From positions 26,722 to 90,721 of the forward strand of contig NZ_JYLL01000025.1 in the NCBI RefSeq assembly GCF_001439695.1: a stretch of DNA of 64,000 bases, written 5' to 3'. Numbering within the stretch: the stretch's first letter is position 1; the number at the start of each line of letters is the position of its first letter. Both the position numbers and the translations under genes were made by a program. Under the pieces are notes generated by a model. The model ran no database searches and was not told the origin of the DNA. It worked only from the letters and a program-made list of their open reading frames with translations. The stretch comes from Pseudomonas veronii. Lineage in GTDB: Bacteria > Pseudomonadota > Gammaproteobacteria > Pseudomonadales > Pseudomonadaceae. Positions 27,508 to 36,697 of this stretch are shown piece by piece.

Positions 27508-28893
27508 TCAGGGGCGCGCCCTGCTCAGGCCGTGGGGATGCTCATCCGGGCCCGGTGGTTCCGGCGGCCCTTCGAAGAGCGGCTCATCCGCCGATGATTC
27601 CGCGTCGGTTTCAGGCTCGGGCTCGACAACCGCCGTCTGCATCTGCTCCTGCACCATCTGCTCATCGACCCGCGGATCGAGGGCAGCCACCAGCGGCGAG
27701 CTGGACATGCTGTCAGGCATTGCCACGTGCTGCAGCGGTGCATCGTCGACCTGATGCAGGTTGGTCACCGCTTTAGGCCGGATACGCCACACCAGGATCA
27801 GCGCGCACAGGCTGAAAAACGCGTACAGCATCTGGCTGCCAAACAGCTTCATCACCACACCGGCCAGCAACGGCCCGATACTGGCGCCCACGCCATAGGT
27901 CACCAGCAGCATGGCCGTCAGCGATACCCGACGATCGCCTTCGACGTGGTCGTTGGAAAACGCCACGGCCAGCGGGTACAGGCAGAACTGCACCAGCGAA
28001 CACAGGAACCCGGCCACGAACAGCACTTCCAGCGGCACCTTGCTCAGGATCGCCAACGGCAATGCCGCCACCGCCAGGCACAGGGCGAAGCAGCGAATCA
28101 ACAGTGCGCGATCGTAACGGTCCGACAGCCAGCCCAACGGCCACTGCACCACCAACCCGGCAAAAATGCAGCTACCCATGAAGAGACCGACCTGCTCGGT
28201 ACTCAGCCCCTGCTGGGACGCATAGAGCGGCGCCAAACCGTAGAACGAACCAACGATCAACCCCGCCCCCAGCACCGTGCTCAACGACTGCGGCACGCGC
28301 TGGATAAAGAAGCGTGGCTCCATCGGCGCCGGACGCAGGGGCGCCGGGTGAATGCGCCGGGTCATCGCCACCGGCACCAGGCACAGGGCAAAGCACAGCG
28401 CGACCAGCATCAGCAACTCGGGGCCGAGCTGGGGATGCATCACCAGGATCAACTGCCCCAGCACCAGGCCAAGGTAGGACGCAATCATATAGCCGCTGAA
28501 CACTACGCCACGCTGCTTGGCGTCCGCCTGCTCGTTAAGCCAGCTTTCGATGACCATGTACTGGCACATCATCCCCAGGCCCACGATGACCCGCAGGACG
28601 ATCCAGGCCGGCAGCCAGTCGATCAGGCCATGGCCCAACACCGCCGCGCCGACGATCCCGGCACAGGTGGCATACGCGCGGATATGCCCGACCCGGGCGA
28701 TCAGGCGGTGGCCGATCTTGCCGCCCAGTACCAGGCCGGAATAGTTGGCCGCCATCAGCGCACCGACCCACAGGCTGTCGACGTTGTCGGCCGCCAGGCG
28801 CAAGGCCAGGTACGTACTGAGCAGGCCGGAGCCGATCAGCATCATCAAGGAGGCGAAATAAAGGGCTCGAAAAGATTTCCAGATCTGGCGCAT
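27508..28893 (-). CDS. MFS transporter
   Basis: This 461-residue inner-membrane protein has about 12 hydrophobic helices and a polar cytoplasmic tail of about 70 residues rich in Asp, Glu and Pro. Typical major-facilitator features include GKIGHRLIARVGHIRAY between helices 2 and 3 and PLGWLSDRYDRALLIR between 8 and 9. It resembles the YcaD-like group of uncharacterised pseudomonad transporters. ATG 28893 is preceded by AGGAG at a longish 13 bases. It converges with flgZ and is alone in its unit. The substrate is unknown. Confidence 0.85.
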   Translation of the reverse strand: MRQIWKSFRALYFASLMMLIGSGLLSTYLALRLAADNVDSLWVGALMAANYSGLVLGGKIGHRLIARVGHIRAYATCAGIVGAAVLGHGLIDWLPAWIVLRVIVGLGMMCQYMVIESWLNEQADAKQRGVVFSGYMIASYLGLVLGQLILVMHPQLGPELLMLVALCFALCLVPVAMTRRIHPAPLRPAPMEPRFFIQRVPQSLSTVLGAGLIVGSFYGLAPLYASQQGLSTEQVGLFMGSCIFAGLVVQWPLGWLSDRYDRALLIRCFALCLAVAALPLAILSKVPLEVLFVAGFLCSLVQFCLYPLAVAFSNDHVEGDRRVSLTAMLLVTYGVGASIGPLLAGVVMKLFGSQMLYAFFSLCALILVWRIRPKAVTNLHQVDDAPLQHVAMPDSMSSSPLVAALDPRVDEQMVQEQMQTAVVEPEPETDAESSADEPLFEGPPEPPGPDEHPHGLSRARP

Positions 28894-29759
28894 CGGCGTT
28901 CCGAGCGGCTCCTTGCAGTGAGGGTCAGGGCTACCGGCATGATAGTCCCGGGGGTCGGGTCCGGACAGGCACCAGGCGCTGTTTCCGGGGAATATTTTGT
29001 GTGAAAACGATGGACTACAGCTCAGACGCTACCGGGTGACACACAAGGTACAAGGTTGCGCGAAATACTCGCCGCACCACCTGTGAACCTCGATCACACG
29101 CAAGGTTCGACCGAGTGTTGAAAAGACCGAGCACGCCCCAAAAGCCCCCCGCCACGCCTGCACATGATTACCCGCACGCCGGCGTCGCCGATGCGTATCG
29201 CCGCGAATTGTTACTGTTTTATCAACATTGTTTTCCAGTCTTATGGATTTATCCAAAAAACCAGCGCTATAGACTGGTCTACGCGTTAATCCACCGCGAT
29301 TAACCAGCGAATCAGTCGGAGTAAAGCATGTAACCCGAACAAGGCCGACAGAGCCTTCGGAACGATTCACTCGCGACTGAGCACGTGGACAGTCGTCAAG
29401 CGGGCGTAATACAGCCGCCAACGTTTTCGTTATCCCTCCTGCCGAAACTCAATCAGCCTCTATTAAGCATCCCGTTCGTTATCGAACGGCGCTTTCAACG
29501 TGGAGGGCTGGGGCGAAAGAGTGTCGGCATCCAGACCAGGAATACGGGGATGGCCAATTATTACGCTGATTTCCAAAGCTCGCTTGCCGTCGGCAAGCCA
29601 GCCTATCGGGATCATGGAAGAACCGCACCCGGCCAACTAAAGGCCGAACTCAATATTCGGCCAAGTTGTTGGTAAATAGCGCAAGCCGTTACGTATTTCC
29701 CCAACTGAGCATATACAAATATGACAGACGATCATCGATCTCACTCTGGAAGATCCTCA
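28894..29759. other. 866-base gap upstream of gcd
   Basis: No convincing gene is seen. Short open frames on both strands lack family resemblance, good starts and codon bias. The gap holds the MFS promoter at one end and the gcd promoter/leader at the other (GGAAG ahead of the gcd ATG). Base composition is lower in GC in the second half. Confidence 0.6.
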
Positions 29760-32156
29760 ATGAGCACTATTGCAAGGGGACTGTTTTCCCTGCTTGTTTT
29801 TGCCGTGGCACTGGCGTTGATTTATGGCGGATTCAAGCTGGTAGCACTCGACGGGTCGAGTTATTACTTGCTGGCTGGCCTCGCCTATCTGTTGTTGGCG
29901 GCACTGTTTGTCTTGCGTAAACCTATCGGCATCGCCCTCTCCGTCGTCGTATTCCTCGCCACCTGTGTGTGGGCGTTCTACGAAGTGGGTCAGCTCAGCT
30001 ACTGGCAACTGCTGCCGCGCCTGGTGGTGCCGGCGATCATCCTGACCCTCAGCTTGTGGGTCGGTGCCGCATTCCCGGAAACAGCCTTGAGCACCCGGCG
30101 CACGGCGAACCGATTCGGCTTCGCCGTATTCCTGGCCTTGATCGCCACCTTCATTGCGGCGTTCTACCCGCACGGCGGGATCTCGAACCCTGCGGCCGCG
30201 ACTGACTCGAGCAAGGCCACGAGCCCCGCCAGCGCACCTGAAAACTGGGAGTTCTTCGGGCGCAATGCGTCAGGGACGCGGTTTGCGCCTTACACGCAGA
30301 TCACGCCGGGAAACGTCAAGGACCTGCAAGTAGCCTGGACCTACCGAACCGGACGCAGGACCACCGGCGCCGGCGCTGGCGTTGATGAAAACACCCCGCT
30401 GCAGATCGGCAACGTGCTGTATTCGTGTACCCCGGAAAACCTGATCACCGCGCTGGATGGCGATACGGGCAAGGCGATCTGGACGTTCGACCCTCACGCC
30501 AAAAGCGAAGAGCATGTGACGTGCCGTGGCGTGGGCTATTACGACATCGATAAAGACGACAGCCTGAGCGCGGCGGTCAAGGCCTCGTATACCGATCAGC
30601 AGCAATGTCGCCAGCGTATTCTGGTGTCGTCGGTGGATGCCCGCCTGTTTGCACTTGACGCGCACACCGGCGCCTTGTGCCAGAGTTTTGGTGACAACGG
30701 TTACGTCGATCTCAAGAAAGGCATGGGCCCGACCGAGAACAGCAAGCGCTACCACCCGACCTCCCTGCCTGTGGTCATGGGCCACCTCACGGTGGTGGGT
30801 GGTTGGGTACGCGATATTGTGGCAGGCGAACCTTCCGGCGCCGTGCGCGCCTTCGACGTGCTGAGCGGTGCGCTGGTGTGGGCATGGGACGTCGGCGCGC
30901 CCGAAGGCACCGACCCGACCGCGGCCGATCACCAGTTCACGCTGGAAACACCTAACGTATGGACGATCCCGACCTACGATAAAGAGCTGAACCTGGTCTA
31001 CTTGCCGACCGGCAATGGCCCGCCCGACTATTGGGGCGGTGATCGCAACGCAGTCAAAGAAAAATTTGGTTCGGCCGTCGTGGCAGTCGATGCCTCGACC
31101 GGCAAAGCCAAATGGGTCTACCAGCTCATTCACCATGATGTATGGGATTACGATCTGCCATCGCAGCCGGTTCTCTATGACATCAAGAATGCCCAAGGCG
31201 TGAAAACCCCGGTCTTGATCCAGACCACCAAGACCGGCCAGATTTTTGTGCTGGATCGTCGTACTGGCCAGCCGGTCACCGAGGTGCAGGAGCGTGCCGT
31301 TCCGACTTCTCCTGCGGCAGAAGGCGAACACTTGTCGCCGACGCAACCGTACTCGGCCGGCATGCCGGTGATCGGGGCCGACCCTCTGACTGAAAAGTCG
31401 ATGTGGGGCGTGTCGACATTCGACCAACTGTATTGCCGGATCATGTTCAAAGACTCGGTTTACGCGGGGCCGTTTACGCCGCCAACCGAAAAGCCGTACA
31501 TCGAATGGCCTGGCTTGCTGGGCGGGATGAACTGGGGTGGCATCTCCATCGATGAGAACACCGGCACGATGTTCGTCAACGACATGCGGATGCCGCTGCG
31601 GATGTCATTGGTGACCAAGGAAGAAACCAAGAAGTTCAAGGTGTCGACCGATGAAGTGCCGGGTTTCATGGGCACCATTCGCCCGCAAGTCGCGGGTATC
31701 TATGGCGGCGTGAAAATCGACATTCTCCAGTCGCCACTGGGCGTGCCGTGCAACTCCCCGCCCTTCGGCAGCATGAGTGCGATTGATCTCAATACGCAGA
31801 AACTGCTCTGGCAGGTTCCCATGGGCACCGTGCAGGACACCGGCCCGCTGGGGATCAAGACACACCTGCAGATTCCGCTGGGCATGCCGACGCTCGGCGG
31901 TCCGACGTCGACAGCCTCTGGCCTGGTGTTCTTTGCGGGCACCCAGGACTACTACCTGCGCGCGCTCGATTCGGCCACCGGCAAAGAAGTCTGGAAAGCC
32001 CGCCTGCCGGTTGGCGCAGTTGCCGCCCCACTGATCTATCAGTCGCCCACCACCGGGAAGCAGTACGTGGTCATCTCCGCCGGCGGCATGAGCCATTCGC
32101 CTGACGTCGGTGATTACATCATTGCTTATGCATTGCCGGACAACATCAAGCCGTAA
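29760..32156 (+). CDS. gcd: Membrane-bound PQQ-dependent glucose dehydrogenase
   Basis: The enzyme oxidises glucose to gluconolactone in the periplasm and passes electrons to ubiquinone. The 798-residue product has about five N-terminal membrane helices (to residue 135) and an eight-bladed quinoprotein domain. The catalytic-Asp motif is HHDVWDYDLPSQP (Asp463/Asp465), and repeated ALDxxTGK-type blade motifs are visible. ATG 29760 (MSTIARGLF) gives the correct length and has GGAAG upstream; an ATG 13 codons earlier is less likely. An OprB-type porin gene follows. The related quinate/shikimate dehydrogenases are the main alternative; the sugar porin favours glucose. Confidence 0.87.
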   Translation: MSTIARGLFSLLVFAVALALIYGGFKLVALDGSSYYLLAGLAYLLLAALFVLRKPIGIALSVVVFLATCVWAFYEVGQLSYWQLLPRLVVPAIILTLSLWVGAAFPETALSTRRTANRFGFAVFLALIATFIAAFYPHGGISNPAAATDSSKATSPASAPENWEFFGRNASGTRFAPYTQITPGNVKDLQVAWTYRTGRRTTGAGAGVDENTPLQIGNVLYSCTPENLITALDGDTGKAIWTFDPHAKSEEHVTCRGVGYYDIDKDDSLSAAVKASYTDQQQCRQRILVSSVDARLFALDAHTGALCQSFGDNGYVDLKKGMGPTENSKRYHPTSLPVVMGHLTVVGGWVRDIVAGEPSGAVRAFDVLSGALVWAWDVGAPEGTDPTAADHQFTLETPNVWTIPTYDKELNLVYLPTGNGPPDYWGGDRNAVKEKFGSAVVAVDASTGKAKWVYQLIHHDVWDYDLPSQPVLYDIKNAQGVKTPVLIQTTKTGQIFVLDRRTGQPVTEVQERAVPTSPAAEGEHLSPTQPYSAGMPVIGADPLTEKSMWGVSTFDQLYCRIMFKDSVYAGPFTPPTEKPYIEWPGLLGGMNWGGISIDENTGTMFVNDMRMPLRMSLVTKEETKKFKVSTDEVPGFMGTIRPQVAGIYGGVKIDILQSPLGVPCNSPPFGSMSAIDLNTQKLLWQVPMGTVQDTGPLGIKTHLQIPLGMPTLGGPTSTASGLVFFAGTQDYYLRALDSATGKEVWKARLPVGAVAAPLIYQSPTTGKQYVVISAGGMSHSPDVGDYIIAYALPDNIKP

Positions 32157-32177
32157 TGCGTTAGTTGCCACTGCATG

Positions 32178-32208
32178 AAAATAACCCCCGTTTACGGGGG
32201 TTATTTTT
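32178..32208 (+). terminator. Intrinsic terminator of gcd
   Basis: The stem AATAACCCCCG and its complement, with a TTTA loop, has A-run and T-run flanks. It separates gcd from the porin gene, so the porin has its own promoter or relies on read-through. Confidence 0.92.
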
Positions 32209-32294
32209 CCAAGTCACAAAAGAACGGTGCAACCGATAAACAACGCGGGCCGTTGAGCTATTCCCCCACTTTCTCTGTAACGGAGCACATCCAA

Positions 32295-33581
32295 ATGCTT
32301 TTTTCTTTCCGCGCCATGCTGACCAGCAGCCTGTGCAGCGGTTTGTCCCTATGCCTTTTCGCCCCATCCCCGGCACTGGCCGACGATCTGATGAACCGCT
32401 CTACACTCACTGGCGACTGGGGCGGTGAACGCCAAAAGTTGACCGACAAGGGCATCAAACTGACCGGTGACTACAGTTCCGAAACGATTTCCAACTTGCA
32501 TGGCGGGATCAAGCGCGGCACCCGCTATTCGCAACAAATACGCATAGGCGCCCAGTTTGATCTGAGTAAGTTGCTCGACAGCCCCGATGCGGGACGCGTG
32601 CAACTGCTGGTTAACGACCGTCGCGGCCACAGCGCCACGGAAGATTTGCTTGGAAACCGCCTGTCGTCCCAAGAAAACTATGGCGGCGAATACACCCGGC
32701 TGACCGAGTTCAGTTATCAACGCAACCTGTTTTCGCCGGACCTCTCCACCAAACTCGGCTTCATGGTGATGGGCACCGATTTCGGTGGTATGCCCATCTT
32801 GAGCAACTTTGTGAGCGCCGGTTTTTGTGCACACCCACTGACCATGTCGAGCGGCAGTGGCTGGGGCAACTACCCGACAGCACATTGGGGCGGCGAGCTG
32901 CGTTACGATGTCAACCCGTCGCTGACGCTGCAAACCGCCGTATTCCAAGTCAACCCGGAATACAACACGCGCTCGTCCAAAGCGTTCTCCATGCCCAGCA
33001 ACGGCACTACGGGAGCGATTTTGCCACTGGAGGCGGTCTTCAATAACAACGCCTTCCTGAACGGCCAATACAAAGTCGGTTGGTACTACGACACCTCCAA
33101 CGCCCCCAAGATCGGCAGTACGCAAAAGAGCGAAAACCGTACCGGCGCCTATGTGTTGATTGACCAAGCCATCTGGCGGGATGAGCAAGACCCGCAAAGC
33201 GTACTACGCCTCTTCGGCCAAGCGGCCAGCAGCAACGCGGCGACCTCGCCGATGCGCCGCTGGTACTCGGTGGGCCTGGTCAAACAAAAGCCTTTCGCGA
33301 GCCGCCCGAACGACTCCATCTCTTTTGGCTATGGGCGCGCCGTGCTCAACTCGCGCACACGGGATGTGCAAGAAGCCAAGGCGACCAACCTCGAAGACGC
33401 CGAAATGATCGCCAACCTCGACAACGGCGAGCAGATGCTTGAGCTCAACTACGGCGCACAGGTCACACCTTGGCTGCTACTACGCCCCGATCTGCAGTAC
33501 TACATCGAGCCCGGCGCGTTCTCCGGCAAAAAGCGTGACAACGCGCTGGCGGCGGGGTTACAGGTCAAGGCGACGTTTTAA
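32295..33581 (+). CDS. oprB: OprB-family carbohydrate-selective porin
   Basis: This outer-membrane beta-barrel mediates sugar entry. The 428-residue product has a signal peptide ending in PALA-D and starts its mature part with the OprB signature LTGDWGGERQKLTDKGIKLTGDY (here read as two pieces around LTDKG). It ends with a barrel-terminal aromatic (KATF). ATG 32295 is preceded by CGGAGC; the open frame runs 40 codons further upstream through the gcd terminator and is not the start. Proximity to gcd suggests glucose supply. Pseudomonads often have several OprB paralogues, so the number suffix is not assigned. Confidence 0.88.
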   Translation: MLFSFRAMLTSSLCSGLSLCLFAPSPALADDLMNRSTLTGDWGGERQKLTDKGIKLTGDYSSETISNLHGGIKRGTRYSQQIRIGAQFDLSKLLDSPDAGRVQLLVNDRRGHSATEDLLGNRLSSQENYGGEYTRLTEFSYQRNLFSPDLSTKLGFMVMGTDFGGMPILSNFVSAGFCAHPLTMSSGSGWGNYPTAHWGGELRYDVNPSLTLQTAVFQVNPEYNTRSSKAFSMPSNGTTGAILPLEAVFNNNAFLNGQYKVGWYYDTSNAPKIGSTQKSENRTGAYVLIDQAIWRDEQDPQSVLRLFGQAASSNAATSPMRRWYSVGLVKQKPFASRPNDSISFGYGRAVLNSRTRDVQEAKATNLEDAEMIANLDNGEQMLELNYGAQVTPWLLLRPDLQYYIEPGAFSGKKRDNALAAGLQVKATF

Positions 33582-33860
33582 CAACGTCGTTTGCACAGGG
33601 GGCATCCATTCGGTGCCCTTTCGCAATCGCACACGCGGTCGGATATCTCAGCTTGTAGCGCAATCAATACGTGCTCAAGCGCTACGCGGGCCGACTGTCC
33701 GACCTTCTCCGGCGCTCCCCGCCCGACCCAAGCTCCGCCTTTAGCCCCCGACTTACCCATCGACCTCTCCTGCCAGTGACGAATTCAGATCAGCGTCGGT
33801 ATACACTTATTATTTTTATATACTATAATTTAACCAACTGAACAATTAGTGATCAATCGT

Positions 33861-34175
33861 ATGCTCGAATCAGATCTCCAGCGGCTTCACGCCAACGCCG
33901 ATGCTGCCAGCCAATTCCTCAAGGCTCTGGCCAATCCGGATCGCTTGATCCTGCTCTGCCAGCTATCCCAAGGCGAGCGCAATGTCGGCGATCTGGAGTC
34001 GCTGCTCGGGATACAACAACCGACGCTTTCTCAGCAGTTGGCGGTGCTGCGCCGCGAAGGCCTGGTGGATACGCGCCGAGAAGGAAAGCAGGTGTTCTAT
34101 CGCATCTGCAGCCCGGCGGCATTGGCAGTCATTCAAACCTTGTATCAACAATTTTGCGCTGGAGAAGCCTCATGA
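33861..34175 (+). CDS. ArsR-family regulator, BigR/SqrR-like sulfane-sulfur sensor
   Basis: This winged-helix repressor has 104 residues from ATG 33861; a GTG four codons earlier is possible, and neither has a strong Shine-Dalgarno. The HTH reads LGIQQPTLSQQLAVLRREGLVDTRREGK. Two cysteines sit where the persulfide-sensing pair lies in BigR/SqrR: in LLCQLSQGE and in QQFCAG near the C-terminus. That argues for sensing of sulfide or polysulfide rather than metals. The stop overlaps the next gene's ATG (ATGA), giving a co-translated operon with two YeeE/YedE-type membrane genes. An AT-rich region with TATATACTATAATT just upstream may be the operator. Confidence 0.85.
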   Translation: MLESDLQRLHANADAASQFLKALANPDRLILLCQLSQGERNVGDLESLLGIQQPTLSQQLAVLRREGLVDTRREGKQVFYRICSPAALAVIQTLYQQFCAGEAS

Positions 34176-34612
34176 ATATCGACTGGCTCAACTTCACTCC
34201 CTGGTCATCCCTTGCAGGCGGCGCATTGATTGGCCTGGCGGCCAGCCTTTTCGTCGTCGCCAACGGGCGTATCGCCGGCATCAGCGGTTTGATCGGCAGT
34301 CTTTTACAACGGAGCAGCGAAGGTGCGGGTGAGAAAGCGCTGTTTCTCCTCGGCCTGCTCGTCGCGCCGCTTCTATGGGGCTTGTTCGCCGCACTGCCGC
34401 CGATTGAATTCAAGAGTGGCGGGGTCGGGCTGATCGTCGCCGGTGTATTGGTGGGTATCGGTACACGCTACGGTTCAGGTTGCACCAGCGGCCACGGCGT
34501 GTGCGGCATATCGCGCCTTTCGCCGCGATCGATGGTCGCCACTGCCTGCTTTATGTTCAGCGGTTTCCTTAGCGTATTTGTCCTGCGTCATCTGCTGGGA
34601 GCCTGGATATGA
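34172..34612 (+). CDS. YeeE/YedE-family membrane protein (first half-transporter)
   Basis: This 146-residue inner-membrane protein has about four hydrophobic helices. It carries the family motif GTRYGSGCTSGHGVCG, whose cysteines are implicated in thiosulfate or sulfur-species transport in YeeE. The start ATG overlaps the regulator stop, and its own stop overlaps the next gene's ATG. It corresponds to one half of full-length YeeE, and the next gene supplies the other half (PmpA/PmpB arrangement). Transport of a sulfur compound is inferred from family and regulator. Confidence 0.87.
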   Translation: MNIDWLNFTPWSSLAGGALIGLAASLFVVANGRIAGISGLIGSLLQRSSEGAGEKALFLLGLLVAPLLWGLFAALPPIEFKSGGVGLIVAGVLVGIGTRYGSGCTSGHGVCGISRLSPRSMVATACFMFSGFLSVFVLRHLLGAWI

Positions 34613-35028
34613 ACAAACTGACCGCATTCATTGCTGGCCTGCTGTTTGGCCTGGGACTGCTGCTGGCAGGCATGGCCAACCCGAGCAAAGTATTGGCTTT
34701 CCTGGATCTGGCCGGTGCCTGGGACCCTTCCCTCGCGCTGGTCATGATCGGGGCGATTGGCGTCGCCATTGGCCCGCTGACCTGGGCGCGCCACCAATCC
34801 CGCTCGCTGCTGGGAAAGCCAATGCAACTGCCGACCAAGCGTGAGTTGGACCCGCGCCTGATCGGCGGCAGCCTGCTGTTCGGCATCGGCTGGGGAATAG
34901 CGGGCATCTGTCCAGGCCCTGCGGTGGCAATTCTGCTGACAGGACGCTGGCAAGCAATCGTGTTCATGTTGGCCATGCTGGCCGGCATGTTGTTGTTTAC
35001 TGCGCTGGAGACCCGGCGCAACCACTGA
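34609..35028 (+). CDS. YeeE/YedE-family membrane protein (second half-transporter)
   Basis: This is the 139-residue partner of the preceding protein, with about four helices. The motif GIGWGIAGICPGPA contains the conserved Cys of the second half of YeeE/YedE. Its ATG overlaps the preceding stop (ATGA). Separate half-proteins of this kind are common in Gram-negative sulfur-oxidation operons, often beside a sulfur dioxygenase or rhodanese. None of those enzymes is encoded here. Confidence 0.87.
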   Translation: MNKLTAFIAGLLFGLGLLLAGMANPSKVLAFLDLAGAWDPSLALVMIGAIGVAIGPLTWARHQSRSLLGKPMQLPTKRELDPRLIGGSLLFGIGWGIAGICPGPAVAILLTGRWQAIVFMLAMLAGMLLFTALETRRNH

Positions 35029-35041
35029 TCGGGAGATCGTC

Positions 35042-35230
35042 ATGAAAGCGAACCTTGGAACCATTGACCGTAGCCTGCGCATTGTCGTCGGCCTGGTTCT
35101 CATTGGCCTCAGTCTGTCGGGCGTGATCGGCTGGTGGGGTTGGATCGGCTTAGTGCCACTGGCTACCGGTATTTTCCGTTTCTGCCCTTTGTACAGGTTG
35201 CTGGGCATCCAAACCTGTAACCGTTGCTGA
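35042..35230 (+). CDS. DUF2892 (YgaP-type transmembrane) small protein
   Basis: This 62-residue membrane protein has two helices (about 13-30 and 32-46) and ends in FRFCPLYRLLGIQTCNRC. This matches the DUF2892/YgaP membrane domain, often fused or linked to rhodanese sulfurtransferases. It lies 13 bases after the second half-transporter gene, so it is probably the fourth gene of the sulfur operon. The four-residue Cys-rich tail (CNRC) could bind sulfane sulfur, but this is inference. Confidence 0.85.
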   Translation: MKANLGTIDRSLRIVVGLVLIGLSLSGVIGWWGWIGLVPLATGIFRFCPLYRLLGIQTCNRC

Positions 35231-35430
35231 GCAAAAACCCCATAGCGTTCACGTGCACGAGGGCATTGGCGCAGCCGATTTTGTGGCTATGCGCCAAGCA
35301 CGGGACGCTACGCTGGGCATATGTGCGTTGATCCCAACAGCTGGATCTATCAACGGACACGTCGAGTGGTTTTGTTTAAAGCTATTCTGCGTGGCGTCGT
35401 TTCAAAAGCTGTGTGAACAAGGAAATCTCA

Positions 35431-35796
35431 ATGTCCGACCTGAACGATCCGCGTGTGTTCTTTGCCGCCGAGCGCACGTTGCTGGCATGGAACCGAACCA
35501 GCCTTTCGCTGATGGCATTTGGCTTTGTGATTGAACGATCCGGGCTACTGCTCCAGATGCTGAAACCGGACGCTCCGGGCTCTCCCGGAAAACATTTTTC
35601 GTTCTGGATCGGGCTGGCCTTTCTGATGCTGGGCTCCTGGGTTGCCTGCTGGTCATCCTGGCAATACAAAAAGGTGGTCAAGACCCTCAAACCCGTTGAG
35701 ATCCCCCTTGGCTACAGCGTCAATACCGGCCCTGGCATTAATGTCATTACTGCAATTCTTGGCGTTTTGCTCATGGCCTATTTGTTCATGATGTGA
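35431..35796 (+). CDS. DUF202 / YidH-family membrane protein
   Basis: This 121-residue protein has the family N-terminus DPRVFFAAERTLLAWNRTSLSLMAFGF, seen here as two parts around ERTLLAWNRT. Three hydrophobic helices follow, ending in a short basic-to-hydrophobic C-terminus. ATG 35431 is preceded by AAGGAA; a GTG six codons earlier is possible. It lies 200 bases after the DUF2892 gene, so it may be transcribed separately. The function of the family is unknown. Confidence 0.85.
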   Translation: MSDLNDPRVFFAAERTLLAWNRTSLSLMAFGFVIERSGLLLQMLKPDAPGSPGKHFSFWIGLAFLMLGSWVACWSSWQYKKVVKTLKPVEIPLGYSVNTGPGINVITAILGVLLMAYLFMM

Positions 35797-35940
35797 GCAA
35801 GACTGGCCTGCATGACTTCACTCGACCTCCTCGATGGGCGGTAGATGGGTGCAGTCGAGCATCTCTCGACGAGCAAACGAACGAGTGTAACCCTGGCTCA
35901 CCGTTGGACCCTGATTAAGTGAGTCGCCCATTCAAAAACA

Positions 35941-35979
35941 AAAAAGCCCCGCCGGAGCAATACCCGGCGGGGCTTTTTG
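35941..35979. terminator. Bidirectional intrinsic terminator
   Basis: The stem AAAAAGCCCCGCCGG and its complement is flanked by A- and T-runs. It lies between the DUF202 gene and the opposing tRNA-Arg gene and can serve both. Confidence 0.92.
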
Positions 35980-36057
35980 TTGGCCTTGTTGCTGTCATCC
36001 TGCTGTCACGGGGAAAAATGAGCTGGCAGTGGATCGGCGCGAGAGGCTTTATTTGTA

Positions 36058-36134
36058 TGGTGTCCCAGGGCCGGTTCGAACGGCCAACCTTCCCCTTAGG
36101 AGGGGGATGCTCTATCCAATTGAGCTACTGGGAC
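36058..36134 (-). tRNA. tRNA-Arg (anticodon CCT)
   Basis: This is a 77-nt cloverleaf with encoded CCA. The acceptor stem GTCCCAG pairs with CTGGGAC, and the D-arm and T-arm (GTTCGAA) are intact. The anticodon loop CTCCTAA in a TCCCC/GGGGA stem gives CCU, reading AGG codons. The neighbouring sulfur operon sits just downstream of it; no second copy of its 3' end was found, so there is no direct evidence of island integration. Confidence 0.95.
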
Positions 36135-36458
36135 AAATGACAACCATCGGGCCAACGGCGCTGCGACGGACGGCGTGCATGTTAACGGCCGAGGTGGGTT
36201 TTGTCATGTCGTCCGTGGGCTTTTTGAGTGTAAGCCAATGCTTGCGCCACGGATCACGGTTTCGCCCAGCAAACCCGGGCATCCGAGGCCATCGTGCAAA
36301 ATGCACTACACCAAAATGCCAGCATTGCAAATTGCAACCCGAGCGCTGTTTAGATTAAACTCAAACCATTGATTTTATTGAAATAAAACATTGGCACGGC
36401 ATCTGCAATACTTCTCCTACAAAACCATTCGGCTGGACCCGTTGCGGAGAAGATGACG
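36135..36458. other. Gap tRNA-Arg to small membrane gene pair
   Basis: This 324-base gap has no open frame that looks real. It holds the tRNA promoter at one end and a sigma-54 promoter, annotated separately, about 52 bases before the next gene. Confidence 0.6.
36391..36407 (+). promoter_or_regulatory. Sigma-54 promoter of the small membrane gene pair
   Basis: TTGGCACGGCATCTGCA matches TTGGCACG-N4-TTGCA with one change and has exact GG-N10-GC spacing. It leaves about a 40-base leader before the gene at 36459. Confidence 0.8.
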
Positions 36459-36686
36459 ATGAACAGCACCCTTCTGTTGGCTCTCAATACCGTCGCCCTG
36501 GCCGCACTGGTGATGTTTCATTTTCAGTCGAACGGTAGCGATGACACCGCGCAGATCCGCCAGCCCGTACCGCATCATCTGCAACAACGTCCGCAATTGG
36601 CAGTGATGACGGCCAACCCGCAATCGCCCGTGCGCCTGGCCCAAAGCACTCAGGCCGCGCCCGCAACTGAACACTGGGTTTTCTGA
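36459..36686 (+). CDS. Small membrane-anchored protein, unknown
   Basis: This 75-residue protein has an N-terminal hydrophobic helix (NSTLLLALNTVALAALVMF) and a polar tail rich in Gln, Pro and Ala, so it is a signal-anchor or exported protein. ATG 36459 is favoured over ATG 36453 because GGAG is nine bases away instead of three. The sigma-54 promoter upstream and the second small membrane gene 11 bases downstream suggest a two-gene, RpoN-dependent unit. No family is recognised. Confidence 0.65.
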   Translation: MNSTLLLALNTVALAALVMFHFQSNGSDDTAQIRQPVPHHLQQRPQLAVMTANPQSPVRLAQSTQAAPATEHWVF

Positions 36687-36697
36687 GGAAGCCTTCC

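Noticed and set aside
27727..29004. 425-codon plus-strand frame rich in Gln/His over the MFS gene
   Set aside because: Shadow of the transporter gene; composition is that of antisense hydrophobic codons.
29029..29421. 130-codon minus-strand frame in the gap upstream of gcd
   Set aside because: Poor codon use, no family resemblance, no good ribosome-binding site; treated as non-coding.
36058..36134. tRNA-Arg(CCT) as a genomic-island attachment site
   Set aside because: No integrase and no second copy of the tRNA 3' end were found in the window.
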